Shown: positions 1 through 9,468, numbered from the stretch's first letter. The stretch: 64,000 bases of DNA from Paenibacillus ferrarius (GCF_002027705.1 NZ_MBTG01000026.1:34199-98198), one strand, 5' to 3'. A program made the numbers and translations. Notes: a model not told the origin generated them from the letters alone.

Positions 1-663
1 GAGCTTGATGTTCTAGGCAAAGCGCTGAACAACCCTGAGCGTCCTTTCACAGCTATTGTTGGCGGATCCAAAGTGAAAGACAAAATCGCAGTCATTGAAA
101 ACCTCCTGAACATTGCAGACAACGTCTTGATTGGCGGCGGTCTGTCCTATACATTCTTGAAAGCACAAGGCTATGAAATCGGTAAATCGCTTTTGGATAA
201 TTCCAAGCTTGATTTAGCACTTAGCTTTATTGAGAAAGCAAAAGAAAAAGGCGTGAACTTCCTACTTCCTGTAGATATCGTTGTTACAGATAAATTCAGT
301 GCCGATGCGAATACGCAAATCGTTGGCATTGATGGCATTCCTGCAGATTGGGAAGGCATTGACATCGGACCGAAAACACGTGAGCTGTATGCAGACGTTA
401 TCGCGAAATCCAAGCTGGTTGTTTGGAACGGACCGATGGGCGTATTCGAAATCGAGCCTTTCTCCCATGGTACACGTGCAGTAGCTGAGGCTTGTGCAGC
501 AACTTCCGGTTACACGGTTATCGGTGGCGGTGATTCCGCTGCAGCTACAGAGAAGTTCCATTTGGCTGATAAAATGAACCATATGTCCACGGGCGGCGGA
601 GCTTCCTTGGAGTTTATGGAAGGTAAAGCATTGCCAGGCGTAGTAGCCTTGAACGATAAATAA
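1..663 (+). CDS. pgk: phosphoglycerate kinase, 3' part
   Basis: The reading frame is open from the first base, so this is the C-terminal half of a gene whose start lies left of the window (about 220 of roughly 394 residues remain). Phosphoglycerate kinase transfers the acyl phosphate of 1,3-bisphosphoglycerate to ADP in cytoplasmic glycolysis. The visible part has the hinge-region segment AIVGGSKVKDKI, the motif VVWNGPMGVFE and the nucleotide-binding run VIGGGDSAAA, followed by the usual STGGGASLE stretch near the end, all typical of Pgk. It is followed after 25 bases by tpiA and then gpmI and eno in the same direction, the conserved Firmicutes glycolytic operon. Nothing is odd apart from the window edge. 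Confidence 0.97.
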   Translation, partial: ELDVLGKALNNPERPFTAIVGGSKVKDKIAVIENLLNIADNVLIGGGLSYTFLKAQGYEIGKSLLDNSKLDLALSFIEKAKEKGVNFLLPVDIVVTDKFSADANTQIVGIDGIPADWEGIDIGPKTRELYADVIAKSKLVVWNGPMGVFEIEPFSHGTRAVAEACAATSGYTVIGGGDSAAATEKFHLADKMNHMSTGGGASLEFMEGKALPGVVALNDK

Positions 664-688
664 TTTTTCACAAAGGAGCATCAATCCA

Positions 689-1441
689 ATGAGTAGAAAA
701 CCGATTATCGCGGGTAACTGGAAAATGTTCAAAACCGTTTCCGAAGCTGTAAGCTTCGTGAATGAAATCAAAAGCAGCACGGTGGAAGGCGTAGAGAGCG
801 TAATTTGCTCTCCGTTCACGAACCTGCCAGCACTGGTTGAAGCTGCCAAAGGCACGGATGTTCATGTAGGCGCGCAAAACCTGCATTTTGAAGACAACGG
901 TGCTTTCACAGGTGAAATCAGCGGCGTGATGTTGAAGGATCTTGGCGTAGAGTACGTCATTATCGGTCACTCCGAGCGCAGAGCTTACTTCGCGGAAACG
1001 GACGAAATCGTGAACAAGAAAGTCGTTGCAGCTTTCAAACACGGCTTGACGCCAATCCTTTGCGTAGGCGAGAAGCTCGAAGAGCGTGAAGCAGGTCAAA
1101 CCAAAGATGTTTGCAAAGTGCAAACAGAAGCAGCTTTCGCTGGTCTGAGCGCAGAGCAAGCGGCGCAAGTGGTTATCGCTTATGAGCCAATCTGGGCGAT
1201 CGGCACAGGCAAATCCTCCACGGCTGAGGATGCACAAGATGTTATCGGCTACATCCGTCAGCTTGTCAGCGGCTTGTACGGTGCTTCCGTAGCAGACGCA
1301 GTTCGTATTCAATACGGCGGCAGCGTGAAGCCAAACAACATTGCTGAATACATGGCACAGCCTGACATTGACGGCGCACTTGTAGGCGGAGCGAGCTTGG
1401 AAGCAGCTTCCTACATCCAACTTGTCCAGGGGGCGAAGTAA
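689..1441 (+). CDS. tpiA: triosephosphate isomerase
   Basis: Full-length TIM barrel enzyme of 250 residues, the usual size, interconverting dihydroxyacetone phosphate and glyceraldehyde 3-phosphate. Visible landmarks in order are the N-terminal AGNWKM with the substrate lysine, the catalytic histidine in IGHSERR, the catalytic glutamate in AYEPIWAIGTG (also the hinge of the flexible loop), and the phosphate-binding YGGSVKP and GALVGGASL segments. The ATG is preceded by AAAGGAG at a good distance. It sits between pgk and gpmI, with gpmI starting one base after its stop, so the genes are co-transcribed and probably translationally coupled. Confidence 0.98.
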   Translation: MSRKPIIAGNWKMFKTVSEAVSFVNEIKSSTVEGVESVICSPFTNLPALVEAAKGTDVHVGAQNLHFEDNGAFTGEISGVMLKDLGVEYVIIGHSERRAYFAETDEIVNKKVVAAFKHGLTPILCVGEKLEEREAGQTKDVCKVQTEAAFAGLSAEQAAQVVIAYEPIWAIGTGKSSTAEDAQDVIGYIRQLVSGLYGASVADAVRIQYGGSVKPNNIAEYMAQPDIDGALVGGASLEAASYIQLVQGAK

Positions 1442-1442
1442 C

Positions 1443-2981
1443 ATGTCCAGACCGAAACCGGTAGCACTCATCATTCTCGATGGCTTCGGACTCCGCTCGG
1501 AAGAGCAGGGGAATGCGGTTGCTCATGCCAAAAAACCGAATTACGACCGTTATTGGGCGACTTTCCCGCATACCACATTAACCGCTTGCGGTGAAGCTGT
1601 AGGTTTGCCGGAAGGCCAGATGGGGAATTCTGAAGTAGGACACCTGAATATCGGCGCAGGCCGGATTGTTTATCAGGATTTGACGCGAATTTCCAAATCG
1701 ATTCGCGACGGCGAATTTTACGATAATGAAACTATTTTAGGCGCTGTTCGTCATGCCAAAGTTAACGGCAAGAAGCTGCACCTGTACGGGCTGCTTTCCG
1801 ATGGCGGTGTACATAGTCACATTCAGCATTTGTTCGCTTTGCTGGACTTGGCTAAAAAAGAGCAATTCGAAGATGTCTATATCCATGCCTTCCTCGATGG
1901 CCGCGACGTAGCTCCGGACTCCGCTAAGGGGTATATGGCAAGCTTGCTGCAAAAAATTGCGGAAGTCGGCGTAGGCAAAATTGCGACCGTTCAAGGTCGT
2001 TATTATGCGATGGATCGCGATAAACGCTGGGAGCGGACAGAGAAATCCTACCGCGCCATGGTTTATGGCGAAGGCCCAGCTTATACAGATCCGATGAAGG
2101 CGATTGTTGAATCCTATGACAAATCCGTGTTTGACGAGTTCGTTATGCCGACCGTTATTGTTGGTGACGATGGTCAACCGGTAGGACTTGTAGAGTCAGG
2201 TGATGCGGTTATTTTCTTCAACTTCCGCCCTGACCGTGCGATTCAGCTTTCCCAAGTGTTCACGAACGAAGATTTCCGCGGCTTTGACCGTGGTCCTAAA
2301 GTTGCCAAGAACCTGTACTACGTATGTCTGACATTGTTCAGCGAGTCCGTTGACGGCTTCGTAGCTTACAAGCCTAAGGATCTCGACAACACGCTGGGTG
2401 AGGTATTGGCTCAGAACGGTCTGAAACAGCTTCGCGCTGCGGAAACTGAGAAGTATCCGCACGTCACGTTCTTCTTCAGCGGCGGACGCGATGCGGAATT
2501 GCCAGGCGAAACGCGTCTTCTCATTCCTTCGCCGAAAGTAGCTACGTACGACTTGCAACCAGAAATGAGTGCCTATGAATTAGCGGCTGCTGTAGTTAAG
2601 GAAGTTGAAGCGGAGCGTCATGACGTGATTATCCTCAACTTCGCCAACCCTGACATGGTAGGCCACTCCGGCTTGCTGGAGCCTACTGTGAAGGCAATTG
2701 AAGCGACAGATGCTTGTCTAGGTCAAGTTGTAGAAGCGATCCTCGCCAAAGGCGGCGTGGTGTGCATTACAGCCGATCACGGGAATGCAGACGTTGTTAC
2801 CAATGCAGACGGATCACGCAACACGGCACATACAACCAATCCCGTACCTTTTATTGTGACGGACAAATCTGTTACACTAAGAGATGGCGGAATTTTGGCA
2901 GATATTGCACCAACGATGCTTGATTTCTTACAAGTTGTGCAGCCGGTTCAAATGACCGGAGCCACTATTCTAAAAAAATAG
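1443..2981 (+). CDS. gpmI: 2,3-bisphosphoglycerate-independent phosphoglycerate mutase
   Basis: Alkaline-phosphatase-fold, Mn-dependent mutase of 512 residues converting 3- to 2-phosphoglycerate. The N-terminal ILDGFG supplies the metal aspartate, and GNSEVGHLNIGAGR contains the serine that carries the phosphate. The C-terminal phosphatase lobe shows FANPDMVGHSG and ITADHGNAD with further metal ligands. An upstream TTG at 1422 would add seven residues, but it lies inside tpiA and overlaps the ribosome-binding run AGGGGG. The ATG at 1443 is the better start. It lies directly downstream of tpiA and 37 bases before eno. Confidence 0.97.
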   Translation: MSRPKPVALIILDGFGLRSEEQGNAVAHAKKPNYDRYWATFPHTTLTACGEAVGLPEGQMGNSEVGHLNIGAGRIVYQDLTRISKSIRDGEFYDNETILGAVRHAKVNGKKLHLYGLLSDGGVHSHIQHLFALLDLAKKEQFEDVYIHAFLDGRDVAPDSAKGYMASLLQKIAEVGVGKIATVQGRYYAMDRDKRWERTEKSYRAMVYGEGPAYTDPMKAIVESYDKSVFDEFVMPTVIVGDDGQPVGLVESGDAVIFFNFRPDRAIQLSQVFTNEDFRGFDRGPKVAKNLYYVCLTLFSESVDGFVAYKPKDLDNTLGEVLAQNGLKQLRAAETEKYPHVTFFFSGGRDAELPGETRLLIPSPKVATYDLQPEMSAYELAAAVVKEVEAERHDVIILNFANPDMVGHSGLLEPTVKAIEATDACLGQVVEAILAKGGVVCITADHGNADVVTNADGSRNTAHTTNPVPFIVTDKSVTLRDGGILADIAPTMLDFLQVVQPVQMTGATILKK

Positions 2982-3018
2982 CAAGTCACCTATTATATAA
3001 AAGGAGTGTTTTCTAACA

Positions 3019-4311
3019 ATGACTACGATTTCTGATGTTTATGCACGCGAAGTATTGGATTCCCGCGGTAACCCAACGGTAGAGGTTGAAGTATATTTGG
3101 AGTCCGGCGGTTTCGGCCGTGCTATCGTTCCTTCAGGCGCTTCCACAGGCGCATACGAGGCTGTTGAGCTTCGTGATGGTGATAAAGGTCGTTACCTTGG
3201 TAAAGGCGTTCTGAAAGCTGTTGACAACGTCAACGAAATCATCGCTCCTGAAATCATCGGTCTAGACGCGCTTGATCAAGTTGGCATCGACAACAAAATG
3301 ATCGAGCTTGACGGTACTCCTAACAAAGCTAAATTAGGCGCTAACGCGATCCTTGCTGTTTCCATGGCTGTAGCTCGCGCAGCAGCAGACGCATTGGACG
3401 TTCCTTTGTACGTATACCTCGGCGGATTCAACGCCAAAACACTTCCGGTTCCAATGATGAACATCATCAACGGTGGGGCGCATGCCGACAACAACGTTGA
3501 CGTTCAAGAGTTCATGGTTCTTCCGGTTGGCGCTCCAACTTTCAAAGAAGCTCTCCGCATCGGCGCTGAGATTTTCCATAGCTTGAAATCCGTATTGAAA
3601 GAAAAAGGCCTTAACACAGCAGTTGGCGACGAAGGCGGATTCGCTCCTAACTTCACATCCAACGAAGAAGCCATCACAACAATCCTTACAGCGATCGAAA
3701 AAGCTGGCTACAAACCAGGTGTTGACGTATTCTTAGGTATGGACGTTGCTTCCACAGAATTCTTCAAAGATGGCAAGTACCACCTTGAAGGCGAAGGCAA
3801 ATCCTTCACTTCCGCTGAGTGGGTTGACTTCCTTGCTGCATGGGTTGACAAATACCCAATCATCACGGTTGAAGACGGTTGTTCCGAAGACGATTGGGAA
3901 GGTTGGAAATTGCTTACTGAGAAATTGGGCAGCAAAGTTCAACTGGTTGGTGACGATCTGTTCGTTACGAACACTGAGCGTCTTTCCAGAGGTATCGAAG
4001 AAAACATCGGTAACTCCATCTTGGTAAAAGTAAACCAAATCGGTACGCTGACTGAAACTTTTGACGCGATCGAAATGGCGAAACGCGCTGGTTACACAGC
4101 GGTTATCTCCCACCGTTCCGGTGAGAGCGAAGACAGCACAATCGCTGACATCGCTGTTGCAACGAATGCGGGTCAAATCAAAACAGGTGCTCCTTCCCGT
4201 ACGGATCGCGTTGCGAAATACAACCAACTTCTTCGCATCGAAGACGAGTTGTTCAACGTTGCTCAATACGCTGGCAAAAAAGCATTCTACAACTTGAGAA
4301 ACTTCAAGTAG
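3019..4311 (+). CDS. eno: enolase (phosphopyruvate hydratase)
   Basis: 430 residues, the normal enolase length. The enzyme dehydrates 2-phosphoglycerate to phosphoenolpyruvate and also belongs to the RNA degradosome-like network in Firmicutes. Visible motifs are the N-terminal LDSRGNPTVEVEV and SGASTG loop, the acid residues in VGDEGGFAP, the metal ligands in VEDGCSEDDW and LVGDDLFVTN, and the signature VKVNQIGTLTE followed by SHRSGESED. The start has AAAGGAGTG about ten bases upstream. Last gene of the glycolytic operon. Confidence 0.98.
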   Translation: MTTISDVYAREVLDSRGNPTVEVEVYLESGGFGRAIVPSGASTGAYEAVELRDGDKGRYLGKGVLKAVDNVNEIIAPEIIGLDALDQVGIDNKMIELDGTPNKAKLGANAILAVSMAVARAAADALDVPLYVYLGGFNAKTLPVPMMNIINGGAHADNNVDVQEFMVLPVGAPTFKEALRIGAEIFHSLKSVLKEKGLNTAVGDEGGFAPNFTSNEEAITTILTAIEKAGYKPGVDVFLGMDVASTEFFKDGKYHLEGEGKSFTSAEWVDFLAAWVDKYPIITVEDGCSEDDWEGWKLLTEKLGSKVQLVGDDLFVTNTERLSRGIEENIGNSILVKVNQIGTLTETFDAIEMAKRAGYTAVISHRSGESEDSTIADIAVATNAGQIKTGAPSRTDRVAKYNQLLRIEDELFNVAQYAGKKAFYNLRNFK

Positions 4312-4357
4312 GATTAGACGTAGTAATTAATTAAATATTACCTTTGGGGGTCTGTGC

Positions 4358-5068
4358 ATGAGCAATTGGGTGAAAACTATTCTATTTCTGGTAGGTTCCG
4401 CGCTGCTCACGCATTGGATCCCCTCTTCGTTTTTTCGCAACCTGGATACGATGGTTCACGAATTCGGGCATGCGGTCGTTACCTTAGCGTTATCGGGCAA
4501 AGTGATGTACATTGAGCTGTATGCGGATCATAGCGGAGTCACCTACTCGTCTATCTCCAAATCATGGTCAATCATTCCTGTTTCACTCGCAGGGTACATG
4601 ACAGCGTCTATATTTGCCTGGTTCCTATTCTCGGCTTATGCAAAGGGCAAGCAGCGTCTAGGTTTGCAGGTGATGATTGCAATATCTGCCTTATCGTTGG
4701 TATTGTTCGTTCGCAATGGATTTGGGATCATGTTTTTGGTTGGCTTCATGGCGCTGACGATCATCGTTCTGGCGTTGACGCCAAACTGGCTGCGTGATTT
4801 TTACTACTTATTGCTGGCGTTCTTGTGCTTGGAGGAGTCAGTCTTTGGGCCGTCTTCTTTGATTCTTTATGCTTGGCAGAACAGCCGCAGTGCGGGCGAT
4901 GCAACCAATTTGGCGATGCATACCGGTATACCGGCCATTGTGTGGGCGATTGGTTTCACGCTGTTCGCCTTGTGGTGCGCGAAGCAAGGAGTGCAAGCAT
5001 TTTTGGGACGAAGCAAAGGGGCAAGAAGCTCGAGTCGACAGTCGGGAGCCGCGGCGTATCGGGACTAA
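4358..5068 (+). CDS. M50-type membrane metallopeptidase family protein
   Basis: 236-residue integral membrane protein with an HEFGH zinc-protease motif at about residue 34, just after the first hydrophobic segment, and several further membrane segments (roughly 67-87, 103-118, 120-141, 146-168, 195-215). This layout fits the M50B-like family of predicted membrane metalloproteases. The cytoplasmic C-terminus is rich in Arg and Ser. It starts 47 bases after eno, preceded by TTTGGGGG, and may be read from the same transcript. The substrate is unknown. A second zinc-ligand motif is not obvious to me, so activity is unproven. Confidence 0.75.
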   Translation: MSNWVKTILFLVGSALLTHWIPSSFFRNLDTMVHEFGHAVVTLALSGKVMYIELYADHSGVTYSSISKSWSIIPVSLAGYMTASIFAWFLFSAYAKGKQRLGLQVMIAISALSLVLFVRNGFGIMFLVGFMALTIIVLALTPNWLRDFYYLLLAFLCLEESVFGPSSLILYAWQNSRSAGDATNLAMHTGIPAIVWAIGFTLFALWCAKQGVQAFLGRSKGARSSSRQSGAAAYRD

Positions 5069-5179
5069 AATGCCAGAGGAGCCGCTAGGTCCCTCCTTTA
5101 TTGTATTCTGGGACGAACTGTGTTAAAATACTCATGCTAGTTGTATAAGCAAAGAATAGGCAATTGGGGTGCTAATAAC

Positions 5180-5416
5180 ATGGTAATCTTTATGAAAATT
5201 TTGTTGATCATAGCTTCAGTCGGACTAATTGCAATCGTCCTTTTACAAAAAGGTAAGAGCGCAGGCTTGTCCGGTGCCATTTCCGGTGGTGCAGAACACT
5301 TATTTGGCAAGCAAAAAGCGCGCGGTTTAGAACTATTCTTGTCCCGTTTCACGATGGGGCTTGCTGCTGCATTTTTTATCCTTTCCATTGTCGTAGCATA
5401 CGTAGTGAAAGCTTAA
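5180..5416 (+). CDS. secG: preprotein translocase subunit SecG
   Basis: 78-residue SecG, the small auxiliary subunit of the SecYEG channel. Two hydrophobic helices flank the conserved cytoplasmic loop LQKGKSAGLSGAISGGAE followed by HLFGKQKARG, which is diagnostic. A longer frame begins with TTG at 5141, but the ATG at 5180 has GGGGTG upstream and gives the normal protein length. Followed at once by a strong terminator, and upstream of the esterase and rnr, the common Bacillales order secG-est-rnr-smpB-ssrA. Confidence 0.95.
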   Translation: MVIFMKILLIIASVGLIAIVLLQKGKSAGLSGAISGGAEHLFGKQKARGLELFLSRFTMGLAAAFFILSIVVAYVVKA

Positions 5417-5431
5417 CACACATAAAACGAT

Positions 5432-5466
5432 AACAGCAGGGGAAATCTACTCCTGCTGTTTTTTCA
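5432..5466 (+). terminator. rho-independent terminator after secG
   Basis: A nine-base stem AACAGCAGG / CCTGCTGTT with an 11-base loop runs directly into a T-rich tail. It ends the secG transcript. Confidence 0.9.
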
Positions 5467-5491
5467 TTTTAAACGGGTTACGTAGTAGGAG

Positions 5492-6295
5492 TTGTTTGTC
5501 ATCGAACGTAGAGTATACAAATCAACAGAGCCTTTCTTCTGGACAGGCCGCGGAAGCAACCAAGAAATCGGCATATTGATGATTCACGGCTTCACGGGAT
5601 CTCCCTCGGAATTCAGAAGGATTGGGTACGAGCTGCGAGAGGAAGGCTATACCATCCAAGCCGTAAGGCTGCCGGGACATGGAACCTCACCTGATGAAAT
5701 GATACATACCGGATGGACGGATTGGTATGGGCATGTGCTGGAGAGTTATGATGAGCTTGCAGCGAAGTGCAAGAGCATTGTCGTGATGGGACATTCAATG
5801 GGAGGATTGCTAGCCTTGAAGCTGGCTGTGGAACGTCGTGCGGCAGGTGTCATTTCCATCGCCACACCGATCTTCCTTTCTTCCAGAAAGACGGTACTGG
5901 CCGGTTTCCTGCAGTATTTTATCAAATACATAGCCAAGAAGCCCAAACGAATCTCCACGTTATTAGATGAGTCATGTGCATATACCAAAACGCCGATTCG
6001 TTGTGTCGTAAGTTTGCGTAAACTACTGAAACAAGTAAAAAAAGTGCTGCCTCAAGTAAACGCTCCGGTATGGATCGGACAAGGGAGCAAAGATGGTGTA
6101 GTCCGTCATGAAAGTGCAGCGTTTCTATATGAACGAGTCCGTTCAGAAGTGAAGGAGCTCCGCTATTACCCGGAATCCTCACATGGCTTGCTGCTGGATC
6201 AAGAGAGAGAGCGAGTCTATGCCGATATTGCCGCGTTTATCCTTTCCCTGCAAGTGGCATACTATGGAGTAAAGGAAGCAGGTACGGCGCATTAA
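5492..6295 (+). CDS. alpha/beta hydrolase, carboxylesterase (Est30-like)
   Basis: 267-residue alpha/beta hydrolase resembling the Bacillus/Geobacillus Est30 thermostable carboxylesterases encoded between secG and rnr. The oxyanion-side motif LMIHGFTGSP is near residue 30. The nucleophile elbow is GHSMGG (about residue 98), the acid is probably the Asp in GQGSKDGVV, and the histidine is in SSHGLLLD near the end. In-frame stops lie just upstream of TTG 5492, which is the first possible start. AGGAG abuts the TTG with no spacing, so initiation may be weak or the start imperfectly placed. The true substrate is unknown. Confidence 0.85.
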   Translation: MFVIERRVYKSTEPFFWTGRGSNQEIGILMIHGFTGSPSEFRRIGYELREEGYTIQAVRLPGHGTSPDEMIHTGWTDWYGHVLESYDELAAKCKSIVVMGHSMGGLLALKLAVERRAAGVISIATPIFLSSRKTVLAGFLQYFIKYIAKKPKRISTLLDESCAYTKTPIRCVVSLRKLLKQVKKVLPQVNAPVWIGQGSKDGVVRHESAAFLYERVRSEVKELRYYPESSHGLLLDQERERVYADIAAFILSLQVAYYGVKEAGTAH

Positions 6296-6331
6296 GGGCT
6301 AGCTCAACAACAACAAGAAGGTGAAGAGAGT

Positions 6332-9300
6332 ATGACAACAGATAAACAAATCATCAGTTTAATGCAAGAAGAGGCTTATAAGCCTATGTCCTATAAAGAG
6401 CTCGAGAAGCATTTTGGTATTGAAAGTGCGAACGAGTTTAAGGATTTTATCAAATTATTAAATCAGCTAGAGGAAAGCGGGCATATCGTTCGGGGTGGAA
6501 GTGACCGTTATGGCGTGCCGGAGCGTATGAATTTAGTCAGAGGCAAGCTGCAGGCGCATGCGAAGGGTTTTGCATTCTTAATTCCAGATGATCGGGAACA
6601 CCCGGACGTCTATATCAATGCGCATGATTTGAACACAGCGATGAACGGCGATATCGTGTTCGTGAAGGTTACCTCCAGAAGCCAAGGCGGAGGCCGCATG
6701 GAAGGCGAGGTTGTGCGCGTCATAACGCGTGCCAACACGCAGATCGTCGGTGTTTTCCAAAGTCAGGATACCTATGCGTTCGTGATTGCTGATGACAAAA
6801 GGGTATCGAGAGATATTTTCATCCCGCAGCATTCTTTTAATGGAGCGGTAACAGGGCAGAAGGTTGTAGTCAAGATCGTTAACTATCCGGAAGGTCGCTC
6901 TGCAGCTGAAGGGGAAGTTATTGAAATCTTAGGCCATAAGGACGATCCAGGCGTGGATATCCTTGCGATTGTGCGTAAATTCCAGCTCCCTGAAGCGTTT
7001 AACGAGGAAGTTCTGGCTGAAGCAGAAGCGGCACCGGATTCCATTACGGAGGAAGAGATCATTGGTCAAGGCCGTCGTGATCTTCGTTCCAAGCGGATTG
7101 TAACCATTGATGGAGAAGACGCCAAGGATCTGGATGACGCGGTAAATGTCGAGATTTTGGAAAATGGCCACTATAAATTAGGTGTGCACATTGCCGATGT
7201 GAGCTATTACGTGCGTGAAGGGTCTGCACTGGATATCGAGGCGTACAACCGAGGCTGTTCGGTGTATTTGACCGATCGGGTTATTCCGATGCTGCCGCAC
7301 CGTTTGTCTAACGGAATCTGCTCCTTGAATCCTAAAGTGGATCGCCTAACGATGTCTTGCGAGATGGAATTCGATGAGAATTTAAAAGTCGTTAATCATG
7401 AGATTTTTACAAGTGTTATTAAAACTAGTGAGCGAATGACATATACAAATGTACGCAAGCTTTTGACTGGTGAAGCTGAGCCGGAGCTTGTGGAGCGTTA
7501 TGCCTACCTGATGGAAGACTTCAAACGCATGGAAGAGCTGGCTGATCGTTTGCGTTCTAGACGGATGAAGCGCGGCGCGATTGATTTTGATTTTGAGGAG
7601 TCCAAAATTCTCGTCGATGCTGACGGCAAACCAACGGATATCGTGAAAAGAGAGCGTTCTGTCGCGGAAATGATGATCGAAGAATTCATGCTAGCAGCGA
7701 ATGAAACCGTGGCTGAGCATTTCCAATGGATGAAAGTCCCGTTCCTCTATCGTGTCCATGAAGACCCGGATTCTGAGAAATTGATGAATTTCATGGAGTT
7801 TGTGACCAATTTCGGTTACACGATCAAAGGCAAGGGCAACGCTATTCATCCTCGTGCTTTGCAGACGTTGTTGGAAGAGATCAAAGGTACGCCGGAAGAA
7901 ACAGTTCTTAGCAAAATCATGCTGCGCTCGATGAAGCAGGCGCGTTATGATGCGCAGAGCTTGGGGCATTTCGGCTTGGCTGCGGAATTCTATTCCCATT
8001 TCACATCCCCAATTCGGCGGTATCCGGATTTAATTATTCACCGTGTTATTCGGGAAGTGCTGGAGAGCGGGAATTTATCGGATACTCGTCATGAATATCT
8101 GTCTTCCCGCATGAGCGATATTGCGCAGCAATCTTCCGAGCGTGAGCGCGTGGCTGTGGATGCTGAGCGTCAGACAGAAGCTTTGAAGAAAGCCCAGTAT
8201 ATGCTGGATAAAGTTGGCGAAGAATTCGAAGGCATCATTTCCAGTGTTACTGGTTTTGGGATGTTTGTCGAGCTCGATAATACCGTTGAAGGCTTGATTC
8301 GTTTAAGTGATTTAACCGATGATTACTACAATTTCCATGAAAGACAGTTTGCTCTCGTTGGCGAGCGTACGTCCAAGATATATCGGATCGGTGATGAAAT
8401 TAAGATTCGTGTGGCTCGCGTGAATATGGAGGAGCATACGATTGATTTTGAATTGCTGGATATGAAGCCTCGCAAAGAGGGCGGGTTTAAGCGCGGTGGC
8501 GGTGGCAGCGGGAAACCTTTTAAAGGGGCTGCTGGATTTAAGGGCTTCCGTGGTAAACCGAGTGCTGCTGCAAGTAATGGTCAGGGGAAATCAGGCAAAT
8601 CAGGCAGAGATAAAGGCGGTTTCGCCGCTAAAGGCAAGGGCGGCTATGTCAATGCGCAAGGGAAAAAGCGTGATGGCGCTGCGGCTGGCGGAGCCGTCGA
8701 TGCGAACGCGGGGCAAGGCCGAGGCAAGAGAAGACGCGGTGACGCTGTTGATGGTTTAGCGGTCAATACGGGGCCTGCAGCAACAGGTCAGGAACAAGGG
8801 CGTCGCAAGGGCGGAGCTGCTCGCAGGATTGAAGAGGCTGCTAAGGCTGGCGTCGAGGGCGGAGCGGGCGCAAGAGCTGGTGGCGCAGAAGGCGCAGCGG
8901 GAGCAAGAGCTAAGGGCGCGGGCGTCGAAGGTGCGGCGGGAGCGAGAGCTAAGGGCGCGGGCGTCGAAGGTGCGGCGGGAGCGAGAGCTAAGGGCGCAGG
9001 CGCCGAAGGTGCGGCGGGAGCGAGAGCTAAGGGCGCAGGCGTCGAAGGCGCGGCGGGGCAAGGCAAACCACGGCGCGCGAAGGCTGGCGGCACGCCGTGG
9101 AGCGACAGCCGCGGCAAAGGGCGCGGCGGCAAGGCGCGCGGTCCTAAGCTGAGCGAAGGCGGCAGCCTGAGCCAACGGCTTGAATCTGTCGGCGCAGGGC
9201 GGACAGAGAGTGGTGTGCCCCGCGGCGAAAGCAAGCGCGGGCGCGGCGCGGTGTCGCTGGGTGGCGAAGCCCCAGCGGGCGGTAGTGATTGGGCGAGCGG

Positions 9301-9373
9301 CGTGAACGCGCTCGCCAAGGGTGGTCGTCGCCGGAGCGACGACGGGGACGGCAGCAAGAAGCGGCGGAGATAG
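6332..9373 (+). CDS. rnr: ribonuclease R with long repetitive C-terminal tail
   Basis: RNase II/R-family 3'-5' exoribonuclease that degrades structured RNA and works with SmpB-tmRNA in nonstop mRNA decay. Domains in order: winged helix (about 5-70), two cold-shock/OB domains (about 75-230), the RNB catalytic domain (about 240-590) with the metal-binding DGEDAKDLDDAVN cluster near residue 260, and an S1 domain (about 628-712, EGIISSVTGFGMFVEL). Residues from about 713 to 1013 form a low-complexity Gly/Ala/Lys/Arg tail of about 300 residues, including four 13-residue repeats. RNase R usually has only a short basic tail, so this extension is unusual. Start ATG has GAAGGTGAAG upstream. smpB and ssrA follow. 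Confidence 0.96.
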   Translation: MTTDKQIISLMQEEAYKPMSYKELEKHFGIESANEFKDFIKLLNQLEESGHIVRGGSDRYGVPERMNLVRGKLQAHAKGFAFLIPDDREHPDVYINAHDLNTAMNGDIVFVKVTSRSQGGGRMEGEVVRVITRANTQIVGVFQSQDTYAFVIADDKRVSRDIFIPQHSFNGAVTGQKVVVKIVNYPEGRSAAEGEVIEILGHKDDPGVDILAIVRKFQLPEAFNEEVLAEAEAAPDSITEEEIIGQGRRDLRSKRIVTIDGEDAKDLDDAVNVEILENGHYKLGVHIADVSYYVREGSALDIEAYNRGCSVYLTDRVIPMLPHRLSNGICSLNPKVDRLTMSCEMEFDENLKVVNHEIFTSVIKTSERMTYTNVRKLLTGEAEPELVERYAYLMEDFKRMEELADRLRSRRMKRGAIDFDFEESKILVDADGKPTDIVKRERSVAEMMIEEFMLAANETVAEHFQWMKVPFLYRVHEDPDSEKLMNFMEFVTNFGYTIKGKGNAIHPRALQTLLEEIKGTPEETVLSKIMLRSMKQARYDAQSLGHFGLAAEFYSHFTSPIRRYPDLIIHRVIREVLESGNLSDTRHEYLSSRMSDIAQQSSERERVAVDAERQTEALKKAQYMLDKVGEEFEGIISSVTGFGMFVELDNTVEGLIRLSDLTDDYYNFHERQFALVGERTSKIYRIGDEIKIRVARVNMEEHTIDFELLDMKPRKEGGFKRGGGGSGKPFKGAAGFKGFRGKPSAAASNGQGKSGKSGRDKGGFAAKGKGGYVNAQGKKRDGAAAGGAVDANAGQGRGKRRRGDAVDGLAVNTGPAATGQEQGRRKGGAARRIEEAAKAGVEGGAGARAGGAEGAAGARAKGAGVEGAAGARAKGAGVEGAAGARAKGAGAEGAAGARAKGAGVEGAAGQGKPRRAKAGGTPWSDSRGKGRGGKARGPKLSEGGSLSQRLESVGAGRTESGVPRGESKRGRGAVSLGGEAPAGGSDWASGVNALAKGGRRRSDDGDGSKKRRR
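8888..9060 (+). repeat. 39-base tandem repeats inside rnr
   Basis: Four consecutive 39-base units begin at 8888, 8927, 8966 and 9005, followed by a partial fifth unit. They encode EGAAGARAKGAGV-like 13-residue units of the RNase R tail. Units differ at only a few bases, which points to recent slippage or unequal exchange, so copy number is probably variable between strains. The region is markedly GC-rich. Confidence 0.9.
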
Positions 9374-9390
9374 TCGCCGCTTCTTGCTTT
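9353..9390 (+). terminator. terminator overlapping the rnr stop codon
   Basis: A 14-base perfect stem, AGCAAGAAGCGGCG with CGCCGCTTCTTGCT around an eight-base loop that contains the TAG stop, is followed by TTTTC. The last rnr codons form the left arm. The T-tract is short, so termination may be partial, leaving smpB on its own or a shared transcript. Confidence 0.7.
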
Positions 9391-9468
9391 TCGATCGCGA
9401 TCTTGCTACAATAGGATGCACATTGTAGCATTATTTACCTGCAGGAACATGCGGGAGGAGGATCTCAC

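Noticed and set aside
668..1474. 268-codon minus-strand frame opposite tpiA
   Set aside because: Shadow of the conserved tpiA gene; Cys- and Phe-rich, no start context.
8756..9421. Long open frames on the minus strand opposite the rnr tail
   Set aside because: They mirror the GC-rich repetitive coding strand and have no ribosome-binding sites or recognisable protein.
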